From: Bathynomus jamesi
Lineage: Eukaryota; Arthropoda; Malacostraca; Isopoda; Cirolanidae
Direction of reading: 5' to 3'
Length of the DNA stretch: 64,000 nucleotides
Assembly (NCBI GenBank): GCA_023014485.1
Contig: JAJOZX010009094.1
Span: 62,001-126,000, forward strand
Both the position numbers and the translations under genes were made by a program. How positions within the stretch are numbered: position 1 is the first letter of the stretch; every line of letters begins with the position of its first letter. Below the pieces are notes generated by a model, which did no database searches, was not told the origin of the DNA, and worked only from the letters and a program-made list of their open reading frames with translations. Shown here in pieces: positions 44,467 to 55,671 of the stretch.

Positions 44467-44519
<53 letters not shown>
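44467..44519. repeat. (CT)n microsatellite between LINE-C copies 2 and 3
   Basis: About 26 uninterrupted CT units, immediately after the 3' end of copy 2 and before copy 3. Confidence 0.95.
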
Positions 44520-44520
<1 letters not shown>

Positions 44521-44599
44521 AAGTACTTTGCTTCTACAAAGTAGGACAGGAAGAAGGTAAGGTGCTTACCTGGGCGGGGAACAGCGCACTTAAGAAAGG

Positions 44600-45030
44600 A
44601 GCTAGAGAAGCTGCGCGTGGCTAGTCGGAGGACTGCGATCGTTGTCTACGCTGGTGGCAACGACCTGTTCCTCAAAAGCGGTAGGGTAGGTTTTACAGAA
44701 GGGATCATCACCGAGATCATGTCTCTTGTGGATGATCTAAAACTGAAGACAGACAGGGAAGTGTTGATGGGTATTTTACCGCGGAAGGATGCCAGTGACC
44801 ACGCGCTCAGTAAGGTCATTGGCATCATCGAGAGGGTGCAAGACTTGTGCGTCCCGCTGGGCGTGAGGTTTGTTGACGCGTTTTCGGGTAAGTGGGACCT
44901 GTATCAGAGGAATGGTGTCCACCTCAATGTTAAGGGTAAAGGTGTGCTAGGCACGCTGCTTGACCGGCACCTATACCGTATGGTGAGGTCAAGCCTGGGG
45001 ATTGATGATGGGGCCCCCACCGGGGGATGA
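44600..45030 (+). pseudogene. SGNH/GDSL esterase-like domain of LINE ORF1 (partial)
   Basis: The frame shows AIVVYAGGNDLF (the GxND block), VLMGILPRKDAS, then FVDAFSGKWDLYQRNGVHLN with the aspartate-x-x-histidine-like block (GVHLN) and the stop at 45030. Esterase domains of this type are known in ORF1 proteins of CR1 and related LINEs. The N-terminal block with the catalytic serine is missing because the copy is truncated at (CT)n. The 44617 codon is an internal non-ATG start and is not the biological start. Confidence 0.75.
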
Positions 45031-45202
45031 TGATATGGAGCCGGTGGCGGACGTACCTTCAACTGAAGGGTGTCCATGTACAGGTGGGTGACCCTCCTTC
45101 CCCGTTGGAGGGGGCTCAGCCTCCTGAGGAAGTTGTCCCCTCGTTGGTGAGGGACTCTTCAACTCCCGACAGCCCTGGCTGTTTGGGGAACGGGTCGGGC
45201 TA

Positions 45203-45432
45203 GTGGTCGGTCTGAATAGGGAAGGGTCCCTCCGTGCAGTGCTTTTTAATGCTAGGCCGATTAGGAATAAGCTTTGCGAGCTACGGGCGCTCTTAGCATC
45301 AGAATACCAGGATATCGTTGCTATCACCGAGTCCTGGATTCATACTGATCGTAAGGACTACGTTGGGGAGTTCGAGATTCCTGGGTATAGAATGTTTCAC
45401 AAAGACCGCACCCGTGGGGAGGGGGAGGGGTA
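45203..45432 (+). pseudogene. LINE ORF2 start: APE-type endonuclease, truncated
   Basis: LRAVLFNARPIRNKLCELRA contains the N-terminal asparagine block of apurinic-endonuclease-like domains, and DIVAITESWIHTD supplies the following glutamate block. FEIPGYRMFHKDRTRGEGEG follows, where the next conserved region begins. The frame is cut at 45432 by a TA microsatellite. The ORF begins 170 bp after the esterase-like ORF, as in two-ORF CR1 elements. Confidence 0.8.
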
Positions 45433-45490
45433 ATATATTATATATATAGTAGTATATTATATATATATATATTATATTTATTATATATAT
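45433..45490. repeat. (TA)n microsatellite
   Basis: Alternating TA with interruptions, at the junction of LINE copy 3 with a Penelope fragment. Confidence 0.9.
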
Positions 45491-46160
45491 TATGATCGGT
45501 CTCATCTCGAAAACTAGACGTGCTAGAGGAAAACTGAAAACAGATTTGGAATCAGCGTCCTTACAGCTACCTAGCCTATCCATAATTATATCTGATGAAA
45601 AATACATGTTGGCCAGTGAATTATTTTAACTCCAATTCTTATCCAAAGGACTTGATTATGAAGCATATTCGAAACTATTTGAATCATCATTTTAAACCCC
45701 AACTCCCCGTCCCCACTGTTCAAAAAGACAAAAATATATGGCTAAGTCATGGGATTGAAAAGGACCTAAAACGTTTGCTCGCCCACTTTTATCCACAAAT
45801 CGATTTTAAATTTATTTTTATCAATAATTTTAGCATTAGTTCCTTTAAATTTAAGGGAAAGTTGCCGGATGCCCTCGTCTCCAACCTAGTTTATTCTTTT
45901 AATTGTGGTTTTAATGCCACATACGTTGGCAGCTCAGTTCACCAACTTAAGCTACGGGTCGATGAGCATCGTGGCATTAGTAGTCGTACTTCTCTACTAC
46001 TAAGTAACCAGCCAAATCCTCATTCCGTAAACATTGTGAAAGTAACGACTATCCATTTATTAATTTCAGTTTTAGCCACCTTGCAAAATGAAACGGACCT
46101 GAGAATTATGGAGTCCTTACTTGCTTACTTTATTACTTTATGTGAGTTTGAACGACGGCT
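45491..46160 (+). mobile_element. Penelope-like element, C-terminal endonuclease fragment
   Basis: The frame from 45595 includes a linker and then LVSNLVYSFNCGFNATYVGS followed by LKLRVDEHRGISSRTSL. This is the GIY-YIG endonuclease pattern (here YSF ... YVG, then the arginine and a glutamate/histidine block) found at the end of Penelope-like elements. A cysteine-rich CCHH-like pattern typical before YVG is only partly preserved. Coding similarity ends near 46140; the remaining ORF to 46587 runs antisense through LINE-D. The reverse transcriptase is absent. Confidence 0.75.
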
Positions 46161-48579
46161 CAGGATCGACATGCAGTCAACCCCTCTGCAGCATCCCGCC
46201 TCATTTGAGGGATTTGGTGAAGGAGGTAATTGCTGTCTGATCTGCCCTCGTAGCCAGCCGCGCATGGCTGGTCAGGGACTTTGCACAGGACTGTCCAGCT
46301 GGTTCTTGAAGTTATTCAGGTCGGTGTGCTGGAGATTCCTTACGTCTTTTGGTAGGGCATTGAAAAGCTTTGGGCCTCGTATTCTGAGGGTATTTTCCAT
46401 ACTCGTTTACATGCCCCCCTGTCCAACCTGCAACAGGGACAGTACAAAATCTGTGTCTTCTCTCATTCCAGTTTGTTTCTATTTCATTCCTAAGGTTAGA
46501 GACAAAGCCCTCAAGTATTTTCCATATGCATATTATTGTGTACCGCTCGCGTCGTCTTTCCAGAGACAGAAGTTTCATGGCTTGTAGGCGAGACCAGTCG
46601 TGTTCACCTTTCGTTTCCTCTGTCTTAGACGTAAAGGTCCTTTGTATAGCTTCAATGTTCGCAATGCTTCGTTTTCTGTATGGACTTGTGAGTACTGAGC
46701 AATACTCAATTATCAGTAGGACTAGACTCTTCCATAAATTGGACATGATGTTTGCTTTTCTGCTGCGGAAGCTCTTCCACATGATTCCCATTATTTTTCT
46801 AGCCATTCTAATTTTGATGTTATAGTGCTCTCTGAATTCTGCGTCCGACGACATTATTACTCCAAGATCCCTGACATGTGGATTTGGTGTTATCTGTCTG
46901 GCTTGCAGAGGTTTGTACCCTTTATTCTGTATTACCATATCTTAGACGTTGAAGTTTTTCTTCGTTGAACTTCATATTGTTGTCTTCTGCCCACTGGAAT
47001 AATGTTTCAATGTCGTTTTGTAATTTTTCTGCCACCTTCATTCAATATTTCTTTGCATATCTTTGTGTCATCTGCGAAACATGACACAATACTGCCCTTG
47101 ATACCTGCAGTCATTATTACGAACAGCAAGGGAACTAATACTGTCCCTTGTGGGACAGAGCTCTCTACTTCCGAGACTTCCGATTTGACTCAATTTACCA
47201 CCACTCTGTGTTCTTTGTGTCAAGAAATTAAATATCCATCTTCCTAGCTTTCCAGTAATTCCTGTATTCTTAAGTTTGTGGGTTATACTTCCATGGTCAC
47301 ATTTATCGAAGGCTTTAGCAAAGTCAGTATATATTACATCTATGTTTTGTCCTCGACGCAATGTTTCCAATATTTTATCCTGGTGGTCTAGTAGATGTGA
47401 TAGGCATGATCTTTCAGCCCTGAAGCCATGTTGATTTGGGTTGTATAAATTCTTTTCTTGTAGGTAGGAGGTAGTTTTGTCTTTAATTATACGTTCAAAG
47501 CACTTTATAAGGTGTGAGATGAGAGCCACTGGCCGATAAATCTTGGGCATTGCTTTGTTACCACCTTTAAATAAGGGGGCAATGTTTGCTTTCTTTAATA
47601 GAAGTGGAATTTGTCCTGTATCGAGTGATTTCCTCCGTAGTAAGTATAGTGGTTTGGCAATACTCTCTACATTTCTTCAAAAACGTGGCACTCTATGTGC
47701 CTGGCCCTGATGCCGAATTGTCTCGCACTGTGATAGAGCCTTAATTATATCTCCTTCCGAGAACGCTAAGTCTATTAATAGGTTTGTGCCGGAATTTGTT
47801 CTTGGCTAATTTGTATCTTTGTCGAAAAATTCGTCTCGGTTTTCTACTTTCATCTCGGATGTAGGGGTGCTAAACACAGAGTTAAATTGTTCCTTTAGTT
47901 CGCTCATTTTTGGGGGGGGGGGGGGTAATTTGTGTGTTTGGCTTCCCCGTTTATCAACGGACCAATACTCTCTTTACACTGCATTTTCCTCTTCACAAAC
48001 GTGTAGAAGTGTTTTGGGTTATTTTTTGTTTTCTGCTACCTTGTTTTCCTCCTCGTTTGTTTTACGTACGAATGTTTACTTTAGGTCCATTTATATTTCG
48101 CCTATTTTCTTCTCTAGTTTGAGTCTCTTTGTACTATCAGTTCTGCATCTGTGGAAATGTTTTACGGTTTGCTTCCGTTGTCTGAACAGTGTCCTGATTT
48201 TTCTCTCGAGCTTGCTACGTTTTCCTTTTTGTCTCTGGAACATGCTTCAGTAATATAGGTTTGGTTTCAGTCTCCATTATACCTAGTATTTGTTCTGGAG
48301 TCTTCTCGTGAAGCAGCAATTCCCAATTTAATTCCTTTAAATCTTTATTTGCACTTTCCCAATCTACTTTCTTTGAATTTATGTTTAAGCCTCCAAATAT
48401 TTCTTCTGCCTCTCTGGGATGCGTTTTCGGACCTCTGGGTGCTAACTTCATTTGTATATCGATTAGGTTATGGCTGGAGAAATTTGTGTGCGTTACCTTT
48501 TTATTTATTATCTCGTTATTTGTCAAAATTAAATCCAAAACGTTCTCTTCTTTTCTTTTTTTATGCAGGAAGGAGGGAC

Positions 48580-49204
48580 TAGGGTTGCCAACCGTCCTTT
48601 TTTGTAGATTTTTGTCCTTGTCCTTTCTTGAGTTCGGAAAGGACGCCATTTGTCCTTTTCTGATAACAATCTTGTTCCAAACAACAGTTTTGTAACAACA
48701 AAACTTTTGTTTAAAAGGAAATAATTATAAAGTCTTGAGTAACATTTTATAAGTTTTATCTATTTCTGGAACATCTGCAGATTGCGAAAGAATTTTCAGT
48801 GTGATGAACGCTAAATGGCGTGATGATAGAAACCGATGTTCGGTTGAACTAGTAAAAAGTGAGCTTTTTGTTTATTTCAATCTAAAGGATAATTGTTTGG
48901 GTTTTGTGGAAAAAATAAAAAATGATACTCTTTTACTGAAGTCTGCAAAAATTCAAGAAAAGTATAAATTTAAAAATAAATAAATATCAAGTTACCATAA
49001 ATTTTGTCAATGCATGACTCAATGGGTCAATATCTGTATATCAATAAAAATATTTCCTTTAAAAAAATATGCAATAAAAAAGCATGCAGTATAAATTGTA
49101 ATAAATTATAAATAAAATTTTACTTCTTTCCCTGACCCTGCAGACAGTATATTGGAATTGATGTTCTTGTCCTTTATTCAAACTTCATGGAGTTGGCAAC
49201 CCTA
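48580..49204 (+). mobile_element. hAT deletion derivative retaining the dimerisation domain
   Basis: Ends TAGGGTTGCCAAC and GTTGGCAACCCTA; GGAGGGAC is duplicated at 48572-48579 and 49205-49212. The interior encodes only the C-terminal end of a hAT transposase. Confidence 0.93.
48775..48981 (+). pseudogene. hAT transposase C-terminal dimerisation domain
   Basis: The open frame reads TSADCERIFSVMNAKWRDDR, then VELVKSELFVYFNL and a lysine-rich tail to the stop at 48981. This is the hAT C-terminal dimerisation region with the characteristic S-A-x-x-E-R-x-F-S pattern, related to the ZMYM6/KRBA2-like hAT group. The DNA-binding and catalytic parts are absent. Confidence 0.85.
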
Positions 49205-49255
49205 GGAGGGACCAAGGGCAAATGTCCGCAAAAGCGCCCCCTCCCCTCATAGTAA

Positions 49256-51440
49256 AAGAAGAGAGCCAAAATCAAGGTCCGGGGTTTTCGAGATGCCTAG
49301 ACACTACGTTTGAAAGATAGGCGGTCATAGACAGGAGGAAAGATGGATTGAGGAAGATTGTTCCAGAGTGGACCGGTTGAGTAGATAAAAGACTGAAAAT
49401 ACCGATTAACTTCGCGTTAGATAGTTGGGCAGAAAAGGAATGAGAAAGTGTAGAAAGTCTGGTACTGCGTGCTCTCCTTAAAGGAGGAGGCATGCAGTTA
49501 GAGAGTTCAGAAGAGCAATGTCCGTTATGATAGCGATAGTAAAAAGAGAGTGAGGCAACATTGCGGCGAAGACAGATTGAAGACAGTCAGTAAGAGGCGG
49601 GAATTTGATGAGACGAAAAGCTTTTGATTCCATCCGGTCAAGTACTGCTGTGTGGGATGAACCACCCCACACACGAGAAGTATACTACATACGGGGGCGA
49701 AAAGACCCCTGCACAGAGACAGCAACTGAGCGGGGGTGAAGAAACTGCGGAGGCGGTACAGCACACCTAACCTCTTAGAAGCTGTTTTAGAAAGAGAGTA
49801 CATGTGATCTTTCGAGGAAAGGAAACGCCAAGAATGTTAAAAGAAGAGGAAGGATTGATTTGTATGTTGTTGAAGGTAAGGAGATAGTCATGTGAAAGAT
49901 TGTGACGAGTAGACAGATGGGGGAATTGAGTTTTTGATGCATTGAAAGCCACAAGGTTTTCTCTGCCCCAATCAGATATAGCAGAAAGATCGAAGGTCAG
50001 GTGCTTCATAGCCGTACTACGCGAATCATGGAATGACTGTTGAGAGGGAAGCAGGGGGAGAAGTGAAGTGTGGAATCATCGGCATAGGAGTGAATTGGAC
50101 AGGAAGTGCGAATTAAAAGAAAAGAGTAGGTGGCAGGACAACCCTGAGGAAGACCACTGTTAATAGCTTTAGGAAAAGAACAGTGGCCATCTACAACTGC
50201 AGCTATAGATCGGCCAGAAAGGAAATTAGAGATGAAGCGTCAGAGATAAGCAAGAAGATCGCCAGTAGAGCGTCCCTTCCGGAATCCATACTGACGATCT
50301 GAAAGATTATGAGAAGAAAGGTGTTTAAGAATCTTTCGATTAAGGATAGATTCAAAAACTTTGGAAAGGCAAGAAATCAAAGCAACTGGACGATAGTTGG
50401 AGGGTTGAGAGCGGTCACCCTTCTTTGGGACAGGCTGAATGAAAGCGAACTTCCAGGAGGAAGGAAAAGTACCAGATGAGAGACAAAGACGAAAGAGTTT
50501 GCCTAGGCAGGGTGTCAGCACAGAAGCACAGTTCTTAAGAACAACAGGAAGAACACCACCAGGACCATGCGCCTTCCTAGAGTTGAGCCCATATAGGGTA
50601 GAAAAAGACATCTTTTGAAGAGATTCTAATTTTAGACATAATAAAGTCAGAGGGGGGAGGAGATGGAGGAAAAACACCGGAATCGTCCAGGGTTGAATTG
50701 TGAGCGAAGAGTTCAGCTTTCTTAAGAGAAGAGACGACAACTGAGCCGTCGGAATGGAAAAGAGGAGGGAAAGAAGAGGAAGTAAAACTGTTGAAGAGGT
50801 TCTTAGCTAGATGCCAGAAAGAGCGAGAAGAATTAGAATTGGATAGATTTTCACATTTTTGTCGGATGAAGGAATTTTTGGCGAATCGAAGAACAGAATT
50901 TGCACGATTCCAGTCAGAAATATAAGCTGAGTGAGAGTGAGGAGTTGGATGGCGACGGTACCTTCTGAAAGCCTCATTAGAACAAGTAAAGAATATAATA
51001 TGGAATGTACGCCTCCATGCCCGAGAAAATCGCGTGTGTTGCGTTCAGCACACCCAGAAGGGCCCCGTCCACGGAAGCAGTAATCATTTCACGGGAAATC
51101 ACAGAAGTACTACCTAAAGTCCTCCCAATCAGCGGCGCCGAAGTGCCAAAGGCGCTTCCTCTTGGGACGATCCGAAGACAGAATTAGAGCGATAGGACAG
51201 GAAACAGATATAAGATTGTGATCGGAGGAGTCCAACGGAGAGAAAAGTTTCACAGAATAAGAAGGAGGATGAGAGGTAAGAAATAAATCCAGAATGTTGG
51301 GCCTATCTCCAAGGCGATCGGAGATACGAATAGGGTGCTGTACAATCTGCTGTCTAACGCTCCCACCGGAGTACTTCCCTGGTCGATTAGTGACTACAAT
51401 CTCCTCCTCCTAGTGGCTTCAGAGATTTCCTGGGTAAGGG
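49256..51440 (-). mobile_element. LINE-E: non-LTR retrotransposon, endonuclease end to 3' end
   Basis: From 51440 down on the minus strand: the endonuclease C-terminus (FSPLDSSDHNLISVSCPI at ~51230), a linker, then reverse transcriptase with APGPDG-like block, AFIQPVPKKGDRSQPSNYRP, DRQYGFRKGRSTGDLLAYL (~50250), [12 protein letters not shown] and YADDSTLHFS-like blocks (~50090, partly out of frame), the thumb (ILGVSF) and RLGVLYRLRSFFTPAQLLSL (~49760). The C-terminus lies near 49270. About 2.2 kb with several frame changes. A fragment of the same family is at 32728-33235. Confidence 0.85.
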
Positions 51441-51539
51441 CGTAATGTTTCATCATATCTAATAGCATTACTTGACATTATATTATTTTTGAAAGAAAAT
51501 GCATTTTTTGACATATGTTTTTTGAAATGAAATGCACTA
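51441..51539. other. Short spacer between LINE-E and LINE-D copy 2
   Basis: AT-rich; nothing recognised. Confidence 0.4.
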
Positions 51540-51891
51540 AATTATATAAAACTTTCCACATCTCTTCATTATCATGCTAACAGACATAGACAGTGGAGTA
51601 AACAGCAACGGTATAGTAACATCCTTTGCGGACGATACAAAGATCAGCAGAAAATTCAGCGATGCAAATGAAGTGGAGACTTTGCAGTGGGACACGAACA
51701 AAATATGCAAATGGTCAGAAGACAACAACATGACATTTAACACCGAGAAATTTAGCTCTTGAGATATGGTAGAAATAAGGAACTTAAACGGACAGCATAT
51801 TATGCTCCAGATAGACAGGAAATTCAGAGAAGTGCGAAAGTGGTCGAAATCAGATAGCGATAAACAAAGCAAAAAGAGTCGCGGGACAGGT

Positions 51892-52140
51892 TAGGCCTGT
51901 TCAAAAATCAACTTTTTCTTATTTTCATAGGTTTCTGTACATTTTCCCATGCTTTTTGACCTGAAAAAGCCGAAAATCACAACTATTTTGACCTAGTATG
52001 TTGGGAAGCATTGCCGCATGGAGCTTTAAATTTTCTGCCTTGAAATCGGCCAAAGCGCCAATTCCGGGGTCCCTTGAATTATGTTTTGCACTTTAACTTT
52101 TGATCTAAACAAGATAGAGCAACAAATTAGGTATCAAATG
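51892..52140 (+). repeat. Left TIR of transposon X
   Basis: Inverted complement of 55672-55920. A (TAA)n tract lies just inside at 52159-52211. Confidence 0.93.
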
Positions 52141-52284
52141 AAAGAGCATAAAATTAATAAATAATAATAATAATAATAAATAAATAATAATTAATAATAA
52201 TAATAATAATTATCTATCATTTTTCAGGAAACAACAGAAACTCAATCAGAATCTAGAAAACCATCTACAAGTTACAACTTCACA

Positions 52285-52927
52285 ATGGCATTAAGCAAGG
52301 AGCTGAGGGAGCTCCGTGGGCGCACAGTTGATATCTCAGAACCTCCACGTACTGTCCACAGGCAGGTGTCAACTGGGCCATCTACCAGATCTCTCACTGA
52401 AACTTTCCTGGTTGGATACCCTTCAGCTTTTATCAGTGGTTCCCAGCTTCCCACCAACAGACAGGCGTTCCAGTATTTCCTTAATCTTCAGAATTTACCG
52501 GAAAATGCAGGGAGGCCCATGGTTCAAGACCTTGCATATGAAACAGTTGAATCTATCATCCCATTCTGGCAGATGGCTAGGATCAAGACAATGACCAAGT
52601 ACAACGCAATGAAGCTCTTCATGAAACTACATGAGAAACATCGTGCTCTGGTGAAAAGCAAAGGAAGAGCAAGTAACCCTGGAGGAAAAAGAGGAGCATT
52701 TGTGCTGGAATTAGACAGCCTGTTCGATATAGGAGCTCCAGATGTAATCCAGGAAATACAGAACAACAGACTGTTATCCAGAGAGAAGAAAGATGAGGAT
52801 ATCAGGTTCTACGAAGACCAAAAGACTGAGAGGAAAGGTCATATGTCTGGTCATGACAAGATTTTTGAGACAAGATCCCTGCAGCAAGCAGCGAGGAATG
52901 AAAGACTGCAGCATAGACAAGAACAAG
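52285..52927 (+). CDS. Transposase X, exon 1
   Basis: The ATG at 52285 (CACAATGG) starts 214 codons plus one base. A possible acceptor TTTTTCAG ends at 52228, so a non-coding first exon may exist. The product is helical and resembles the N-terminal domain of transposase Y in order: a LPTNRQAFQYFLNLQNLPEN box, IIPFWQMARIKTMTKYNAMK, KRGAFVLELDSLFDIGAPDV and a basic, charged end. This is the presumed DNA-binding part, but I recognise no named fold. The donor GTAAAA follows at 52928. The open frame runs on for 15 codons into the LTR; that extension is spurious. Confidence 0.82.
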
Positions 52928-53716
52928 GTAAAACTAATGCGAAAAATGCTCTGTATGAATTGGTCCACAATTAACCCACCCCTTATATCTCCAGTCTAAC
53001 TATAGAGTAGATCAAGTCTAGCCTAGAGGGGTCAGCCTAGAGATTCCGGAAATGGTCCAGAGCGGGCAGATAAATTGAGGTCCACAGTAGGATTCCTCAC
53101 AAGAATTAGGTTAGGGCAATCTACCTTCACCTTTGTTAAGCTATGAGTTGATGCTGGGTCTTAGGCCACAATGTAGGCCTAACTTGTCTGACCCAGCTTA
53201 ATTTAATGCTTATAACTTACTGGTGTAAAAACTCAATTAGTCACTTACTGTTTGTTATCGGAGTGTCTCCCTTCTCCGGTTATGTTTTCGAGAGCGCACT
53301 TTGCTGGTACGTCCTCTCGCCCCGTTCGTCGTTTTCGTTCTCTCTTTGTTCTCCTCTTCGCGGGGCTTCTCGTACCAGCGTTGTCTTGGTTTATTCCTCG
53401 GTTGGTTGAGCGGTAATGTATCTCCACTACCGAGCACGCTCCTCCCACACAGTATATAAATACTAGTGTGGAGAATAACTCTGGTGAGCAACCAATTGGT
53501 TTCATCCACCCAGTTATTGACATAAAAGGAATTTAATGATTGTTAGATTAACTACCTACCTACTCAGTGAACCATTTTCGTTACCTCCCAACTACCCACT
53601 CATCAGTTTTCCATACTAATTACTTTGAACGTTACAAAAAGTTTTAAGTTTTACTCCATTGCGATATTTAGCATGTACTTAACAATTACTGTCTTAACAT
53701 GTTGTACTATTTTACA
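52928..53716 (+). other. Phase-1 intron of transposase X
   Basis: GT at 52928-52929 and TTTTACAG ending at 53716 define an intron. The codon split across it (G|CT) keeps the frame from exon 1 into exon 2. 682 of the 789 bases are solo LTR 2 plus its duplication, so the original intron was ~107 bases. Confidence 0.82.
52938..53614 (+). mobile_element. Solo LTR 2 (family S), uninterrupted, in the transposase intron
   Basis: 677 bp from TGCGAAAAATG to TTTTCCAT, flanked by ACTAA (52933-52937 and 53615-53619). It is the cleanest copy of the family found at 747-7206 and 10030-12271. It contains AGTATATAAATACTAG as a probable promoter TATA element. Confidence 0.9.
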
Positions 53717-55433
53717 GCTGCAGCAGAACAAGAGGCAGTTGTTCATGTGGATGACATTACCTGGGGTGACTCAACTGACAACGACGCTAACACAGAGGAC
53801 ATGGATTACCATCAGCCTCGTCCTGGATGTTCTCACCATCAAGACACTGTGACTAGTGTGACTTTGACGTTTCCAAGGAAGGTCATGGAATGTGATGTCA
53901 TCTGCAATACAGCTGATCGTCTTGGTTTATCAGACAATCAAGTTACTGCCATGGTTTCTGCCACCTTGAAAGCTGGAGGGGCTGATCTGGATAACTTCGT
54001 CATCTCAACCTCAACAACACGTCGCAACAGAATGCTGTCCAGGTATAATATCAGCCAGAGTCACATGTCCAAGTTTTGTGAAAAACCCCCACAGTACGCT
54101 GCCTTACACTGGGATGGAAAGTTGCTCAAAGATGTCTTGGGCAGAGACTTTAGCTGTGCTAGTGTCTGGTCCACCTTCATACACTGAAGGAAAGTTATTG
54201 GGAGTACCTGTCATCGACAATTCTTCTGGCACAGCTCAGGCTGAGGCTTCAATGGATTTACTGGAGACATGGGAACTTACGGATAATGTTACTGCCCTTG
54301 TTTTTGACACTACATCCAGTAACAGTGGAGTTCACAGAGGAGCTGCCAAACTGCTAGAGAAAATGCTGAACAAAAAGGTGTTTTATCTGGCCTGTCGACA
54401 TCACATCCTGGAAATCCTAGTAGGAGCAGTTTGGGAGAAGCTGTTTGGGAAGGTGAAGGGGCCAGATAATCCCTGGTTTGAGCATCTGAAGGATGTTTGG
54501 ACGGACTTGTCCAAGGAAAACCCAAAGATGCTGGCTATCAACAGCAAATGGCTGAAGGAAAAGAAGAAGAACAGTGAAGAAATACTCCAAGACATTCTAA
54601 CAGCAGAAAGGCTTCCAAGAGCCGACTACAGGGAAATGGCTGAACTGACAGTCATTGTTCTTGGAGGAACGCCTCCTCGAGGTATTCACTGGAGTCGACC
54701 AGGCGCCATTCATCAGGCCAGATGGATGGCCAGAAACCTGTACTCCATGAAAATGCTGATGTTTGCAGATCAACTTGAGTACGACGAAGACACTGTATCA
54801 AAGCTGGAAAGACTCAACACCTTCCTTGCGCTGTTCTACACTCCTGTATGGATGATGTCAATGTCTGCTGCAGATGCTCCCGTGAATGATCTAAGTCTAA
54901 TCCAGGACATGTTGAAGTACAAGAAAACTGACCCAGAGCTTGCTGATGCAGTACTTAATAAGATGGAAAACCACAAATGGTACCTGACGCAGGAAGTCGT
55001 GCCATTTGCCCTGTTCAGCAGTAGATTGAGTGACACATTGAAGCACGACATTGCTGCCCAGTTACATGCCACTGAGAAGCCAGACAGCTTCAGAACAGGA
55101 AAGCCTCTATTCCAGAGAGTCACAGCTAAGACCACCCTGGTTGATCTCATTGGCCCAGAAACACATTTCCTGCTGGACACACTGAACATTGGATCCGAGT
55201 GGCTTCTGGAACCTGTCACGTCTTGGCCACAGAATGAGGACTACAGAAAAGCGTTGGACTATGTTAAGAATCTGAAAGCGGTGAATGACATTGCTGAACG
55301 TGGTGTCAAGATGATGAGCGACTTTGCAAATGTCATAACAACAGATGCCAATCAAAGGGACTATCTCCTTCAAGCTGTGGAGTTCAACAGACGCCGCTTT
55401 GACAGCTTCAAGAAACAAACTCTCAACAACTGA
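53717..55433 (+). CDS. Transposase X, exon 2, with one frame change near 54160
   Basis: The frame from 53717 reads an acidic linker, LSDNQVTAMVSATLKAGGAD and, near 54102, ALHWDGKLLKDVLG. At about 54140-54165 coding moves by +1 next to a TTT run and stays open from there to the stop at 55433. Motifs: FDTTSSNSGVHRGAAKLLEK (~54303) with a probable first catalytic aspartate, FYLACRHHILEILVGAVW (~54384) giving Cys-x-x-His, RPGAIHQARWMARNLYSMKM (~54700), YLTQEVVPFALFSSRLS (~54983) and VNDIAERGVKMMSDF (~55275). It matches transposase Y over the whole length. Predicted total is ~785 residues. Confidence 0.85.
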
Positions 55434-55671
55434 CTGTGTAAATGTCATTATGAAATTAATCATCATGTAATGCTTTCACTTCTTGATCGATTAGACTTGT
55501 GACAAAATGTTAATCTCAAATTTGTGTCATGAATAAGGCGCCTTGTCTGCCTTGAGTGTGAGAAAACGAATTTTGTGATATTTCTGAAATCTTTGTATGT
55601 ACCAATGTGCCATTTCTTGTTCCAAGACTATCATAATTGTATAAGTTAGAAAGAGGATTAAAAACACTTTA

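Larger units (their letters stand above)
44520..45432 (+). mobile_element. LINE-C-type copy 3: end of ORF1 and start of ORF2
   Basis: This fragment covers the upstream half of a LINE: an SGNH esterase-like domain followed by the beginning of an APE-type endonuclease, in the order seen in CR1-type elements. Assignment to LINE-C is inferred from its (CT)n junction and order; there is no overlap in content with copies 1 and 2. It ends at a (TA)n tract at 45432. Confidence 0.7.
46165..49255 (-). mobile_element. LINE-D copy 1, split by a hAT remnant
   Basis: Minus-strand order from 49255 down: end of the endonuclease (HKKRKEENVLDLILTN at ~48560), linker, then reverse transcriptase (YRPVALISHLIKCFERIIKD, HGFRAERSCLSHLLDHQDKI, YTDFAKAFDKCDHGSI at ~47300), the thumb region (DLGVIMSSDAEFREHYN ... 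IEYCSVLTSPYRK at ~46700) and a C-terminus near 46300 (GPKAFQC-like). A poly(G) run sits at 47917-47928. Frames shift several times. It is the same family as LINE-D copy 2 (51540-56530). Confidence 0.82.

Noticed and set aside
45595..46587. A single 330-codon protein
   Set aside because: Only the first ~180 codons are Penelope-like; the rest is antisense to LINE-D.
46526..48253. Plus-strand ORFs at 46526-46825, 47819-48253 and 48349-48695
   Set aside because: They are antisense shadows of the minus-strand LINE-D reverse transcriptase and linker.
52928..52974. C-terminal 15 codons of the 52285 ORF
   Set aside because: They lie after a good splice donor and run into the solo LTR; the intron reading keeps frame with exon 2.
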